Notes: generated by a model from the sequence alone, not told the origin. Shown: positions 17,976-27,204, counted from the stretch's first letter. The stretch is DNA of 64,000 nt from Gramella sp. MAR_2010_147 (GCF_900105135.1 NZ_LT629741.1:1178001-1242000), one strand, 5' to 3'. Made by a program: numbers and translations.

Positions 17976-18695
17976 ATGAACATAGCGCTATTAGGTTACG
18001 GAAGAATGGGTAAAACCATTGAAGAGATCGCTGAAAATCGCGGCCATAAGATTGTTCTTAAACTCAACGAGGATATTGAGGATCACAATTTAGAAGAGTT
18101 AGAGATCGATATAGCCATCGATTTTAGTGTACCAAAAGCAGCCTTTAAAAATATTACTACCTGCTTTCAGCACAATATCCCGGTTGTGAGCGGTACTACA
18201 GGCTGGCTGGATGATTATGAGAAGGCGCGTGAAATTTGCAAAAATGAGGGTTCAGCCTTTATCTATGCCTCTAATTTTAGCCTGGGAGTAAACGTGTTCT
18301 TTGAGCTGAATCAAAAACTGGCCGGAATGATGCAGGGACTTGAAGATTATTCGGTTAATATTGAGGAGGTACACCACCTGCAAAAACTGGATTCCCCAAG
18401 CGGAACAGCTATTACACTTGCGCAACAAATCCTTGAAGAAAACTCTAAATTAAAAGGCTGGCAGCTTGATGATGCCGATGAAGATGAAATTCCAGTCACC
18501 GCTAAAAGAGAAGAGAATGTACCCGGAACTCATACGGTTACTTATGAATCTAACATAGATAAAATAGAAATTGTTCACACTGCAAAATCACGACAGGGGT
18601 TTGCACTTGGAGCGGTAGTAGCTGCCGAATATTTAAAGGATAAGACCGGTATTTTCAGCATGAGAGATGTACTTTCAGATCTTTTTAAAAATTAA
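17976..18695 (+). CDS. dapB: 4-hydroxy-tetrahydrodipicolinate reductase
   Basis: 239 residues from the ATG at 17976, one base after the preceding stop. The N-terminal nucleotide fold is GYGRMGKTI. The DapB signature is HHLQKLDSPSGTA, containing the catalytic Lys and the substrate-binding SGTA loop. It catalyses the second committed step of the diaminopimelate/lysine pathway, feeding peptidoglycan synthesis. Length is slightly below the E. coli enzyme, as is common in Bacteroidota. An ATG 21 codons upstream is open but would overlap the DUF5683 gene by 62 bases and lacks family support. Confidence 0.95.
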   Translation: MNIALLGYGRMGKTIEEIAENRGHKIVLKLNEDIEDHNLEELEIDIAIDFSVPKAAFKNITTCFQHNIPVVSGTTGWLDDYEKAREICKNEGSAFIYASNFSLGVNVFFELNQKLAGMMQGLEDYSVNIEEVHHLQKLDSPSGTAITLAQQILEENSKLKGWQLDDADEDEIPVTAKREENVPGTHTVTYESNIDKIEIVHTAKSRQGFALGAVVAAEYLKDKTGIFSMRDVLSDLFKN

Positions 18696-18745
18696 AATGT
18701 AACAATTCAGGCAAAACCTGCCTTATACTGTAAAGAATTTAAAAT

Positions 18746-20311
18746 ATGACTTTTACCGAATGGTTTATTTTTTTCCTGCTCCTACAGGTGGTTCATTTTC
18801 TAGGAACCTGGAAATTATATCAAAGAGCAGGTAGAAAAGCCTGGGAAGCTGCAATACCGGTTTATAATGCAGTGATATTGATGAAGATCATTAATCGCCC
18901 CTGGTGGTGGGTTGTCTTAATGTTCATTCCTATTGTGAACCTTATCATTATCCCTGTGATCTGGGTAGAAACCATAAGAAGTTTCGGGAGGCATTCCACT
19001 GCAGAAACTTTCGCTGTAATACTTACACTTGGACTGTACATCTATTATGTAAACTACGCTACTGAGAATGCTTATATAGTAGATCGGGATCTAAAACCCA
19101 GAACCGAAGCGGGAGAATGGATAAGCTCAGTGCTATTTGCTGTAATTGCTGCAACGATAGTCCACACTTATTTTATGCAACCCTTTACCATCCCTACTTC
19201 TTCCCTTGAGAAGACCTTACTGGTTGGTGACTTTCTTTTTGTAAGTAAATTTCATTATGGTGCAAGAGTGCCGGGAACTGCTGTTGCATTTCCAATGGTG
19301 CATGATACTATTCCTGGTCTTGGGGTGAAATCGTATTTAAACAAACCTCAGATCCCGTATTTCAGATTCCCTGGTTTTGAAGAAATAGAACGTAACGATA
19401 TTGTTGTCTTCAACTGGCCCGTGGATACAGTTAGAAAATTCTTTGATAGATCTGGGAAACACTATAAAAAACCTGTAGATAAGAAATCTAATTATGTAAA
19501 AAGAGCTGTAGGTGTACCCGGGGATTCACTTTCAGTAGTAAATGGATATGTTCATATTAATGGTAAGCAATTAGAGCTACCAGAGAGGGCAAAACCTCAA
19601 TTCTCCTATATTGGCAAAACTAAAGGTCAGCCATTCGACCCGTACAGTCTTTACAAACTTTATGACATTACCGATGGTTTTTCCTACAATCCTAACAATA
19701 ATGCTTTTGGTATTCAGTCATTATCTGATGAAGCTTTTGAGCGATTTAAGAATCATCCTAATGTTGCCACAATAGAAAGGTATGTAGATTCAGCGGGAGT
19801 TAAAAACCCGAATGTCTTTCCTAATGACGGAAAACGCAATTGGAACAACGATAATTTGGGACCTATTTATATTCCGAAAAAAGGAGCAACCGTTGATATT
19901 ACTCCTCAAAGTATGGCCTTTTATAAGGAGATTATTGAAACTTATGAAGGTTCAGAGTTTGGACTTGATAATACGCTAAAAATCAACGGAACCCAGGTTT
20001 TACTGAATGGACAACCTATAGAAACCTACACCTTTAAACAGGATTATTACTGGATGATGGGTGACAACAGGAATAATTCAGAAGATAGCCGGGTATGGGG
20101 TTACGTACCTGCAAATCATGTGGTAGGAAAGCCGGTTTTCATCTGGTTAAGTTGGGATTCTAATGCCAGCGGATTTGATAAAATACGATGGGATCGTGTT
20201 TTTACAACGGTTAAAGGGGATGGCGAACCAACTTCTTTCTTACCCTATTTCCTTATAATTCTGGTGATTTTCTTTGGATGGAAATATTTCAAAAAACGTA
20301 GAGAAGCCTAA
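18746..20311 (+). CDS. lepB: signal peptidase I with N-terminal multi-span membrane module
   Basis: 521 residues, far longer than E. coli LepB (about 324). Residues 1-110 form several membrane segments with WWWVVLMFIPIVNLI, resembling DUF5684. A further membrane anchor (about 128-145) then leads into the peptidase. The catalytic Ser153 is in IPTSSLEKTL, the general-base Lys251 is in YVKRAVGVPGD, and the C-terminal box is GDNRNNSEDSR. A large insertion lies between Lys251 and that box. It removes signal peptides from exported proteins. The gene follows dapB by 50 bases and precedes a WbqC-family gene by 5. Confidence 0.94.
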   Translation: MTFTEWFIFFLLLQVVHFLGTWKLYQRAGRKAWEAAIPVYNAVILMKIINRPWWWVVLMFIPIVNLIIIPVIWVETIRSFGRHSTAETFAVILTLGLYIYYVNYATENAYIVDRDLKPRTEAGEWISSVLFAVIAATIVHTYFMQPFTIPTSSLEKTLLVGDFLFVSKFHYGARVPGTAVAFPMVHDTIPGLGVKSYLNKPQIPYFRFPGFEEIERNDIVVFNWPVDTVRKFFDRSGKHYKKPVDKKSNYVKRAVGVPGDSLSVVNGYVHINGKQLELPERAKPQFSYIGKTKGQPFDPYSLYKLYDITDGFSYNPNNNAFGIQSLSDEAFERFKNHPNVATIERYVDSAGVKNPNVFPNDGKRNWNNDNLGPIYIPKKGATVDITPQSMAFYKEIIETYEGSEFGLDNTLKINGTQVLLNGQPIETYTFKQDYYWMMGDNRNNSEDSRVWGYVPANHVVGKPVFIWLSWDSNASGFDKIRWDRVFTTVKGDGEPTSFLPYFLIILVIFFGWKYFKKRREA

Positions 20312-20316
20312 ATTAC

Positions 20317-20967
20317 ATGAAACCTGTTTTATTACATCCCTCCTATTTTGGACCTATAAGCCAATGGGTAACTCATGTGAATGCTGAAAAAGTTGTTTTT
20401 GAGAATGAAGATAACTATCAAAAACAAACCTATCGTAACCGAATGTATATTTACGATGCAAATGGCAAGCTAACCCTGAACATCCCCATAAAACATCGAG
20501 CCGCATTAGGTTTAAGCACAAAGGGACATCAGAAATATAAAGATATCCAGATTGAAAATGAATTTGACTGGCAAAAGCAACACTGGCGAGCTTTTAAGGC
20601 CTCTTATCAAACTTCTCCATTTTTTGAATTTTATGAGGATGAGTTATACCCCATTTATCATAAACCATTCAAATATCTAATGGATCTTAATTATAAGTGC
20701 ATGGAGTTCGTGGCAGATTGTCTTCAAATAGATTTTAGTTTTGAAAAAACTGACGAATTCATTCGGAAGCCAGAAGACAAACTGAATTACAGAAATTTGG
20801 TAAATGCCAAATCTAATCAAGGCTTTAATAATACACCATATACGCAGGTTTTCGATGCGAAAGCCGGTTTTCTCCCAAATCTATGTATCCTGGATCTTAT
20901 CTTTAATGAAGGGAATGCTGCTTTGAGTTATCTTGAAGAACAGGAATTAAAACTGGATCTTCGTTAA
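20317..20967 (+). CDS. WbqC-family protein
   Basis: 216 residues of the WbqC family, with N-terminal HPSYFGPISQW and the central conserved TYRNRMYIYDANGKLTLNIPI-like segment (about residues 38-57). In surface-polysaccharide loci some WbqC proteins are proposed to act in amino-sugar metabolism. Here the gene sits after lepB, where no such locus is present, so the role is undefined. Its 3' end overlaps the convergent EEP gene by 21 bases. Confidence 0.85.
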   Translation: MKPVLLHPSYFGPISQWVTHVNAEKVVFENEDNYQKQTYRNRMYIYDANGKLTLNIPIKHRAALGLSTKGHQKYKDIQIENEFDWQKQHWRAFKASYQTSPFFEFYEDELYPIYHKPFKYLMDLNYKCMEFVADCLQIDFSFEKTDEFIRKPEDKLNYRNLVNAKSNQGFNNTPYTQVFDAKAGFLPNLCILDLIFNEGNAALSYLEEQELKLDLR

Positions 20968-21978
20968 AACGGGATAGTGATCTGAATAATCCACTTCAAA
21001 TTTCCTGAATTCATTAATGGTCATCTTATCTTCTATCAATAGAAAGTCTATACGCAGCGGAAAATAATTCAGTTTAAAGCTTTTCCCGAAACCTGAACCT
21101 GCTTCCAGAAATGCATCGTTGAACCTGTCATCCTGATTCACCAGATTATAGATATACGAAAAGCTCGTATTATTAAAATCACCGGCTACAACAGTATTAT
21201 ACGGTGATTTGGTTAGTTCTTTTCCCAAAGCCTCTGCCTGCTCCTGCTGAAGTGAAAAGCCGTACCCAATACGCCCAAGCAGTTTTTTTGAGTCTTCTTT
21301 CTGAAGATCATCTATTCCCGGCTTGATATTTAAAGACTGAAAGTGCACATTGAAAACACGCACCGTATCCTTCTTTACCACAATATCTGCATAAATGGCA
21401 TTATTGTTTCCCTGTTGAGGAAAATCAAGGGAAGCCTGATTGATAATAGGATACTTTGAGAAGATTGCCGACCCAAATTCCGCATTCTTACCTTTCAGTT
21501 TTACGTATTCATATGGATATATTTTTGCCAGTTCAGCTGCTCCTATATAGTGCTCCTGAACACAAAGAATATCTGGATTCTGCTCCTTTATAAAATTGGT
21601 TATTTTTTCAGGAATATCCTTTCTTTCAGACCACTCGTAGGCATTGAACATTCTTACATTATAACTCATCAGTGAAAGGTCTGAAACCTGTTCCTTATCG
21701 GTTTCAGCTCCGGAAAATTTCACAAAACTGCTCACATAATTATAGCCAAGAATAAGAACGATTAGCGATAATAAAACCTGCCTTTTTGTTCTGAAAATCC
21801 AGTAAACAAGAAATAAAGCATTTAAAATGATAAGCACCGGTACTCCAAGACTTAGAACAGAAAGCAATGGAAATGTTTTAGGCGGAATAAGAGGTAGTAA
21901 ATATGAAAAAAGCAGCGCTGTCGCTGCAAAGGAATTCAGAATAAAAATGAATTTATCAAAGAGGCCCAACTTCTTCAT
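20947..21978 (-). CDS. membrane-anchored endonuclease/exonuclease/phosphatase-family hydrolase
   Basis: 343 residues. Three hydrophobic segments occupy residues 1-80, so the catalytic domain is tethered, probably facing outward. The EEP-fold motifs are in order: SYNVRMFN, CVQEHY (metal-binding Glu), GDFNNT and the terminal SDHYPV. Substrates of this superfamily range from DNA and RNA to phosphoinositides and cannot be assigned. It is the last gene of the mutL-rhomboid run and its start abuts the preceding stop. It converges on and overlaps the WbqC gene, leaving no room for a terminator. Confidence 0.87.
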   Translation of the reverse strand: MKKLGLFDKFIFILNSFAATALLFSYLLPLIPPKTFPLLSVLSLGVPVLIILNALFLVYWIFRTKRQVLLSLIVLILGYNYVSSFVKFSGAETDKEQVSDLSLMSYNVRMFNAYEWSERKDIPEKITNFIKEQNPDILCVQEHYIGAAELAKIYPYEYVKLKGKNAEFGSAIFSKYPIINQASLDFPQQGNNNAIYADIVVKKDTVRVFNVHFQSLNIKPGIDDLQKEDSKKLLGRIGYGFSLQQEQAEALGKELTKSPYNTVVAGDFNNTSFSYIYNLVNQDDRFNDAFLEAGSGFGKSFKLNYFPLRIDFLLIEDKMTINEFRKFEVDYSDHYPVLTKIQF

Positions 21979-22878
21979 TTAATCTTCTTTACCTGCTTGA
22001 AATAAAAAGTCCTTTTCTTCTTTATTTAAACTTTCGTAGCCACTTTTACTAATTTTATCTAGAATTGCATCTACTCGTTTTTGCTTCTCGTTCTTGTCAA
22101 AATTACTTTTAGTTCTTTGCTGCTTCGTAGCTCTTTTTCCTGTACGATGTACCGTTTTCATCTTTGCTTTGCGCTCCTTTGGTTTAAAAAGTGAAACCAG
22201 AGAATCCATGATATTTTCAAACCATTTTCCAATATCATTCCCTTTCTTTAATTGATTGGTATATAGATAACCCAGGCTGGCACCACCAAGATGCGCAAGA
22301 TGTCCCCCAGCATTGCCCATGGGGATCTGGATAATATCTATCACCACTAAAAAAGCTGCGATCCACCAAAACTTTATGCTGCCAATCAACATTAATCTAA
22401 CCCTCATATTGGGAATATGAGCTGCGATCCCTATTAAAACAGCCATCACCCCTGCAGAAGCTCCCATGAGATAAGAACGCCCGGTGCCCTGAAATGCAGG
22501 AAAAAGGTTATAGCTCAACATATATACTAAAGCCCCAATAATCACTCCCAGAAAATAGTAGTTGAGTAATTTTTTAGGTGAGAAATAATTTAAAAAATAG
22601 ATTCCGGAGAAATAGAGAATCAACATATTAGATAAAATATGCCAGATCCCACTATGCAAAAATGAATAAGTGATAATAGACCAGGGTTTCAGTAGAAACT
22701 CCATAGGTTCTTTTGGGAAAACAAACCATTGCACCAGGAAATCAGACGGAAACTGAAACAGAAATGCGACCGTCTTTAACAGGAAGAACAATATAAAGAC
22801 CAGCACATTAATTGCAATGAGCTTTTCAGTGACCGTAGCGGTCTGGATCTTATATCTAATTCTATCTGATGATCTCAT
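21979..22878 (-). CDS. rhomboid-family intramembrane serine protease (GASA type)
   Basis: 299 residues with six membrane helices. The catalytic Ser is in MGASAGVMAV (GASA rather than the canonical GASG) and the catalytic His is in GHLAHLGGASLGYLY. A basic cytoplasmic tail of about 90 residues follows (KPKERKAKMK, KRATKQQRTK). The start codon overlaps the upstream rhomboid stop as TAATG. Rhomboids cleave membrane proteins within or beside their membrane segment. The substrate is unknown, and whether the tail has a role cannot be told. Confidence 0.9.
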   Translation of the reverse strand: MRSSDRIRYKIQTATVTEKLIAINVLVFILFFLLKTVAFLFQFPSDFLVQWFVFPKEPMEFLLKPWSIITYSFLHSGIWHILSNMLILYFSGIYFLNYFSPKKLLNYYFLGVIIGALVYMLSYNLFPAFQGTGRSYLMGASAGVMAVLIGIAAHIPNMRVRLMLIGSIKFWWIAAFLVVIDIIQIPMGNAGGHLAHLGGASLGYLYTNQLKKGNDIGKWFENIMDSLVSLFKPKERKAKMKTVHRTGKRATKQQRTKSNFDKNEKQKRVDAILDKISKSGYESLNKEEKDFLFQAGKED

Positions 22879-23627
22879 TAATACCAGCGATTATCGTTAA
22901 ACTGATTCTTTTTCCAATAATACATCATTATAAAGCCAAATAATGCACCTCCAATGTGTGCGAAGTGTGCAATAGACCCACCAAATAAAGAATATCCCGT
23001 AAAGCCCGAAAACAAATCTAATGCAATTAATCCGGGAATAAAATACTTCGCTTTAATTGGTACTGGTACAAAGAGCAGAAATAACTCCACATTTGGAAAC
23101 ATCATCCCAAAAGCCACCAGGACTCCGTAGATCGCTCCAGATGCTCCTACTGCAGGATTCGAGAAAGCACTTAACATAGAACGTAAAGTCCCTTCATCTA
23201 TTCCCTCCGGTATCCTGAATCTATTGGAGGCATAAGCCTGCTCAATAAAATTCATGATCTCTGGGGGAGTCCAGCCTAGTTCCAGTAATCCGTTAAAACC
23301 TTTTTGATATGCATAAAAATTAACCAGCGTATGCAATAACGCCGCCCCTATTCCTGCTGAAAAATAGAAAAATATAAAACGTTTTTTACCCAGCATTTGC
23401 TCTATAGGACTTCCAAAAGCCCAAAGTGCATACATATTAAAAAGAATATGCATAAACCCACCATGCATAAACATGTGACTTACTATTTGCCAAAACTGAA
23501 AATTTGGATTTTTTATAAACCATAACGCGAAATACTCGTAAGCAACGTCACCAATTAACTGGCTACCAATAAAGAATATTACATTTATAATCAGGAGAAC
23601 CTTTACGGTTTCTGTCATTCTTCCCAT
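22878..23627 (-). CDS. rhomboid-family intramembrane serine protease (GASG type)
   Basis: 249 residues with six membrane helices. The catalytic Ser is in VGASGAIYGVL and the catalytic His in IAHFAHIGGALFGF. The first-loop region has the HMFMHGGFMHILFNM segment typical of active rhomboids. It shares a TGATG stop/start overlap with mutL and is followed by a second, divergent rhomboid gene. The two share architecture but differ in their Ser motifs and tails, so they look like old paralogues rather than a recent duplication. Confidence 0.92.
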   Translation of the reverse strand: MGRMTETVKVLLIINVIFFIGSQLIGDVAYEYFALWFIKNPNFQFWQIVSHMFMHGGFMHILFNMYALWAFGSPIEQMLGKKRFIFFYFSAGIGAALLHTLVNFYAYQKGFNGLLELGWTPPEIMNFIEQAYASNRFRIPEGIDEGTLRSMLSAFSNPAVGASGAIYGVLVAFGMMFPNVELFLLFVPVPIKAKYFIPGLIALDLFSGFTGYSLFGGSIAHFAHIGGALFGFIMMYYWKKNQFNDNRWY

Positions 23628-25480
23628 CAGGCAAATTTTTTATCGAGTTCATCTACAGATAAGGTAGTGAACACGGTTTTATTAAAAGGACTAAGCGCCG
23701 GTTCTTTACAGGCAAATAATCGGTTTACAATATGTTGTTGTTCTGCTGAATTTAGTAAAGTTCCTGAACGTACTGCCATAGAATTCGCTAAAGACTTTGC
23801 CAGAAGATCTGTTTGTGAAAATCCATTATCTGGCACATCTTTTTCAAAATCAGCGATCAATTGTTCCAGCAATATCTCTACTTCACTTTCTGAAATTAAA
23901 GTGGGAATTCCACTAATTTCAACTTCATCCTTATTGATTGCCGAAAAAATAAATCCTGTTTGTTCCAGCGATTCTTTGATCTCTTTTAACATCTCAACTT
24001 CATGAGAATTATATTGAAGTCTTAAAGGAAATAAAAGCTGCTGACTCACTGCAGATGAGACTGTTATATTCTTAAGAAGTTCTTCATAAAGCACCCTTGT
24101 ATGTGCTCTATGCTGATCTATGACTAAAATCCCGCTTTTCAAGGTAGAAACAATATATTTTTTCTGAACCTGAAAGGTCGATTTTTCTGTTTGTTCTTCC
24201 CTGGCCCCGAACAAGTTACCAGTCACCTCTTCACTCTCAAATTCAATCTGATGAACATCTACTTCTGTATCGGTTTCAGACTGCATTCCAGAGTAGATGC
24301 TCTCCCATTCCGCAGGTTTATCTTTTCTGAAATTAGTTCCACCCGAAAACTGCATTCTTGAGCTTCCTTCATTTTGAAAAGGATTAAAGTTTCGATCTAC
24401 TTCAACCTGAGGTGCATCAGCCTCCTTATTTTTATAATTATACGGGGTATCCAATTCAGAATCTCTTTCAAAATCCAGCATTGGAGCCACATTAAATTGA
24501 CCAAGGCTATGTTTTATAGAACTTTTCAAGATCGCATATAATGCATGCTCATCATCGAACTTGATCTCGGTCTTAGTTGGGTGAATATTAATATCTATAG
24601 ATCTGGGATCTACTTCCAGGTAAAGAAAGTAACTGGGATAGCTCTTATCTTTTAACAGACCTTCAAAGGAAGCTGTAACAGCATGATTTAAATATGGGCT
24701 TTTAATAAACCTGTCATTTACAAAAAAGAACTGCTCTCCACGGCTCTTTTTAGCAAATTCAGGTTTTCCAACAAATCCTGAGATCTTTACAATTTCAGTA
24801 TCTTCTTCAACCGGAACTAATTTTTCATTGGTCTTTCCTCCAAGTATATTAGTTATTCGCTGTCTAAAGTTCGTGATAGGCAGTTGAAATAACTCATTCC
24901 CGTTATGTGTCAATGAAAACCCAATATCTGGGTGCGCCAAAGCTACCCTTTGAAATTCATCAATGATATGGCGTAATTCCACATTATCAGATTTCAGGAA
25001 ATTTCGGCGTGCCGGAATGTTATAAAAAAGGTTCTTTACACTAATACTGGTTCCACTGGGAGTCACACAAGCTTCCTGGGAGCTTACCTGGCTACCTTCT
25101 ACCTTAAGGCAGGTACCAACTTCATCGTTTGCTGTCTTTGTACGTAATTCCACATGGGCAATTGCGGCAATAGAAGCCAGCGCCTCGCCACGAAAACCTT
25201 TGGTTTTAAGAGAAAAAAGATCATCGGCAAGTTTAATTTTAGAAGTTGCATGCCTTTCAAAGCTCATCCTGGCATCTGTAAGACTCATCCCTATTCCATT
25301 GTCAACAATCTGGACCAGTGTTTTACCGGCGTCTTTGATCACCACCTGGATAAGGCTTGCTTTTGCGTCTATTGAATTTTCCAGAAGTTCTTTTATTACT
25401 GAAGCCGGACGTTGCACTACTTCACCCGCAGCGATCTGGTTGGCAACATGATCGGGCAACAGTTGAATTATGTCACTCAT
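23627..25480 (-). CDS. mutL: DNA mismatch repair protein MutL
   Basis: 617 residues. The N-terminal GHKL ATPase has ELLENSIDA, DNGIGM (Asp60), FERHATSKI and GFRGEALASI. A variable acidic linker follows, then the C-terminal dimerisation domain. The residues at the MutL endonuclease motif read DQHRAHTRVLYE (455-466): the first Glu of DQHA(x)2E(x)4E is Thr461 and the Ala is Arg458. The C-terminal CPHGRP-type site is replaced by SPFNKTVF. The protein is therefore probably a mismatch-sensing scaffold with reduced or no nicking activity. Its stop overlaps the next gene's ATG. Confidence 0.95.
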   Translation of the reverse strand: MSDIIQLLPDHVANQIAAGEVVQRPASVIKELLENSIDAKASLIQVVIKDAGKTLVQIVDNGIGMSLTDARMSFERHATSKIKLADDLFSLKTKGFRGEALASIAAIAHVELRTKTANDEVGTCLKVEGSQVSSQEACVTPSGTSISVKNLFYNIPARRNFLKSDNVELRHIIDEFQRVALAHPDIGFSLTHNGNELFQLPITNFRQRITNILGGKTNEKLVPVEEDTEIVKISGFVGKPEFAKKSRGEQFFFVNDRFIKSPYLNHAVTASFEGLLKDKSYPSYFLYLEVDPRSIDINIHPTKTEIKFDDEHALYAILKSSIKHSLGQFNVAPMLDFERDSELDTPYNYKNKEADAPQVEVDRNFNPFQNEGSSRMQFSGGTNFRKDKPAEWESIYSGMQSETDTEVDVHQIEFESEEVTGNLFGAREEQTEKSTFQVQKKYIVSTLKSGILVIDQHRAHTRVLYEELLKNITVSSAVSQQLLFPLRLQYNSHEVEMLKEIKESLEQTGFIFSAINKDEVEISGIPTLISESEVEILLEQLIADFEKDVPDNGFSQTDLLAKSLANSMAVRSGTLLNSAEQQHIVNRLFACKEPALSPFNKTVFTTLSVDELDKKFA

Positions 25481-25774
25481 TTAACGGGGATTCGAGAAAA
25501 TGGATAAATCAAAATCTAATATCCACAGACAAATGAAAAGTAAAATAACAATAATGTAAACCACGCGTCTGTTTATACTTCGGTTCCCTCTGGTACGGCT
25601 TGACTCTCTTGCTTCAGCCCACTGAGAACCAAAATCTATCGCATTGGTGGTCTCTCTGTATTTATTGAATTTAGAATCAAAATCATAGATGTTACCGGCA
25701 TCCTTGCCCTTGTAGTACCTGGGCGTATAGTTATACCTGGTGTTTTTTCTGATTTTGTTAAAATTGATTTTCAA
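25481..25774 (-). CDS. small membrane-anchored protein of unknown function
   Basis: 97 residues from a TTG start; an in-frame stop lies 11 codons upstream and no other start fits. The first 65 residues are polar and rich in Arg, Tyr and Asn (NTRYNYTPRYYKGKD). One membrane segment follows near residues 70-88 (VVYIIVILLFICLWIL) with a short tail. The stop abuts the mutL start. Proximity to ribH could tempt one to name it after riboflavin synthase, but nothing in the sequence resembles that enzyme. A promoter box stands 22 bases upstream. Confidence 0.7.
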   Translation of the reverse strand: MKINFNKIRKNTRYNYTPRYYKGKDAGNIYDFDSKFNKYRETTNAIDFGSQWAEARESSRTRGNRSINRRVVYIIVILLFICLWILDFDLSIFSNPR

Positions 25775-25796
25775 AACTGTAGATTGTTTGCTGATC

Positions 25797-25804
25797 CAAA
25801 TTTA
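25797..25804 (-). promoter_or_regulatory. -7 promoter box TAAATTTG for the mutL-rhomboid run
   Basis: An exact TAnnTTTG match read on the minus strand, 22 bases before the TTG start at 25774. It separates the mutL unit from ribH. Confidence 0.55.
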
Positions 25805-25892
25805 CTCAAAATGCTTCAAAATTCCGAAGTCTTGGAGTATTAATAAAGAAAGCAATAACAATGCCGTTTTGAAGGCTGTAAAATAAACGAAA

Positions 25893-26399
25893 CTAGCCCT
25901 TATAGAATTTGGCGTCCTTTCTAAGTTGCGCCATCTTAATGGCTGCTATTGCCGCTTCAGTTCCTTTATTGCCATGTTTTCCACCGCTCCGCTCTCGGGA
26001 TTGCTCTATATTATTATCGGTAAGCACACAAAAGATCACGGGAATATCTGCCTGGACATTCAGGTCTTTAATACCCTGAGTTACGCCATCACAAACAAAA
26101 TCAAAGTGTTTTGTCTCTCCCTGGATCACATTTCCCACAGCAATAATCGCATCCAGCATTTCAAAGCTTTCCTGCATTTTTTTACAACCGTAGATAAGCT
26201 CAAAACTTCCCGGGACATTCCAGCGTACGATATTTTCTTTCTGAACGCCATTTTCTATCCAGGCATCAAATGCTCCCTGGAAAAGTCCTTCAGTGATCTC
26301 ATCATTCCACTCAGAAACAACAATCCCAAACCGAAAATCTTTCGCGTTTGGGATTGTATTTTTATCGTATTGTGAAAGGTTCTTACCTTTTGTAGCCAT
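25893..26399 (-). CDS. ribH: 6,7-dimethyl-8-ribityllumazine synthase
   Basis: 168 residues. FGIVVSEWND binds the pyrimidine substrate, VPGSFELIYG and GNVIQGETKHFDFV form the active site with the catalytic His, and FCVLTDNN precedes the C-terminal helix. It condenses 3,4-dihydroxy-2-butanone 4-phosphate with the ribitylamino-pyrimidine in riboflavin synthesis and usually assembles as a 60-mer. The start lies 3 bases after the TPR gene stop, so the two are co-transcribed. No FMN riboswitch is seen. Confidence 0.95.
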   Translation of the reverse strand: MATKGKNLSQYDKNTIPNAKDFRFGIVVSEWNDEITEGLFQGAFDAWIENGVQKENIVRWNVPGSFELIYGCKKMQESFEMLDAIIAVGNVIQGETKHFDFVCDGVTQGIKDLNVQADIPVIFCVLTDNNIEQSRERSGGKHGNKGTEAAIAAIKMAQLRKDAKFYKG

Positions 26400-26402
26400 A
26401 AG

Positions 26403-27176
26403 TTAGTTTTTCATCGCGCGGGCCTGACCAAGATAAATTGGTACCTTGTCTGCCTCTGGAGTTTCAGAATATTCATCTTCTATTTGAAGAAGATATTCTT
26501 CTGCAGCATCTGCTTCTCCTAAATTGATCGCTGTAATTGCCGCTTTTAATAAGAATCTTGGGGTTGTGAATGAATTTGCTCTCATTTCTGCAGCTTTTTC
26601 ATAATAACCTAAGGCTTCCTCAGGTTGCTCAAGTTGCATAAAAGCATCTCCGATTCCTCCTGCAGCCAAAGCTGAAAATATCTCATCATCACTGCTAAAT
26701 TCTTCCAGCTGCTCGATAGCTTCCTGATACTTTCCTGTTCTTAGGTAAGCGAATCCGGCATTGTAATGCGCGAGGTTTGCAGCATCGGTTCCACCATAAT
26801 TATCAATAATGTCTAAAAATCCGTATTTACCTTCACCTCCATTTAACGCAAGGTTGTATAAAGAGTCACTTTGTGCTCCGGTTGCTCTTAAAGCAGAAGC
26901 CATGTAGTTCTCTGCCTGCGCCATTTCGTTTGCAGCCTCATTTTGATTTGGCTCATGGATAAAACGGTTATAACCTAAATATCCTAAAACGGCAACGATG
27001 GCAACCCCAACAATAATATAGATATATTTCTGATTGTCGGCGACCCAGGTTTCAGTCTTACTTGCTCCCTCATCTAAAGTATTAAAAACTTCTGCAGTGG
27101 TAGATTCCTGTTCTGCGGTTTGTTCTCTTTCCTCCTTGTTGGAAGGCTTGTATCCTCTTTTCTTATACGTTGCCAT
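26403..27176 (-). CDS. membrane-anchored TPR protein (YfgM-like)
   Basis: 257 residues. A charged N-terminus (KKRGYKPSNKEEREQ) is followed by one membrane segment at about 48-68 (YIYIIVGVAIVAVLGYLGYN) and then TPR-like helical repeats, for example YLRTGKYQEAIEQLEEF and LEQPEEALGYYEKAAEM. This is the layout of the YfgM/TPR_21 group, which associates with SecYEG in E. coli; whether that applies here is unknown. It is divergent from recF and has its own promoter box. It is co-transcribed with ribH. Confidence 0.82.
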   Translation of the reverse strand: MATYKKRGYKPSNKEEREQTAEQESTTAEVFNTLDEGASKTETWVADNQKYIYIIVGVAIVAVLGYLGYNRFIHEPNQNEAANEMAQAENYMASALRATGAQSDSLYNLALNGGEGKYGFLDIIDNYGGTDAANLAHYNAGFAYLRTGKYQEAIEQLEEFSSDDEIFSALAAGGIGDAFMQLEQPEEALGYYEKAAEMRANSFTTPRFLLKAAITAINLGEADAAEEYLLQIEDEYSETPEADKVPIYLGQARAMKN

Positions 27177-27196
27177 AAAAAATTTTTAATGCGTGG

Positions 27197-27204
27197 CAAA
27201 AATA
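27197..27204 (-). promoter_or_regulatory. -7 promoter box TATTTTTG for the TPR-ribH unit
   Basis: An exact TAnnTTTG match on the minus strand, 20 bases before the ATG at 27176. On the plus strand a near match, TATTTTTTG, at 27240-27248 may serve recF. Confidence 0.55.

Noticed and set aside
25926..26375. 149-codon open frame opposite ribH
   Set aside because: ribH is certain by motif; the opposite frame is Cys/Phe/Ile-rich with no family resemblance.
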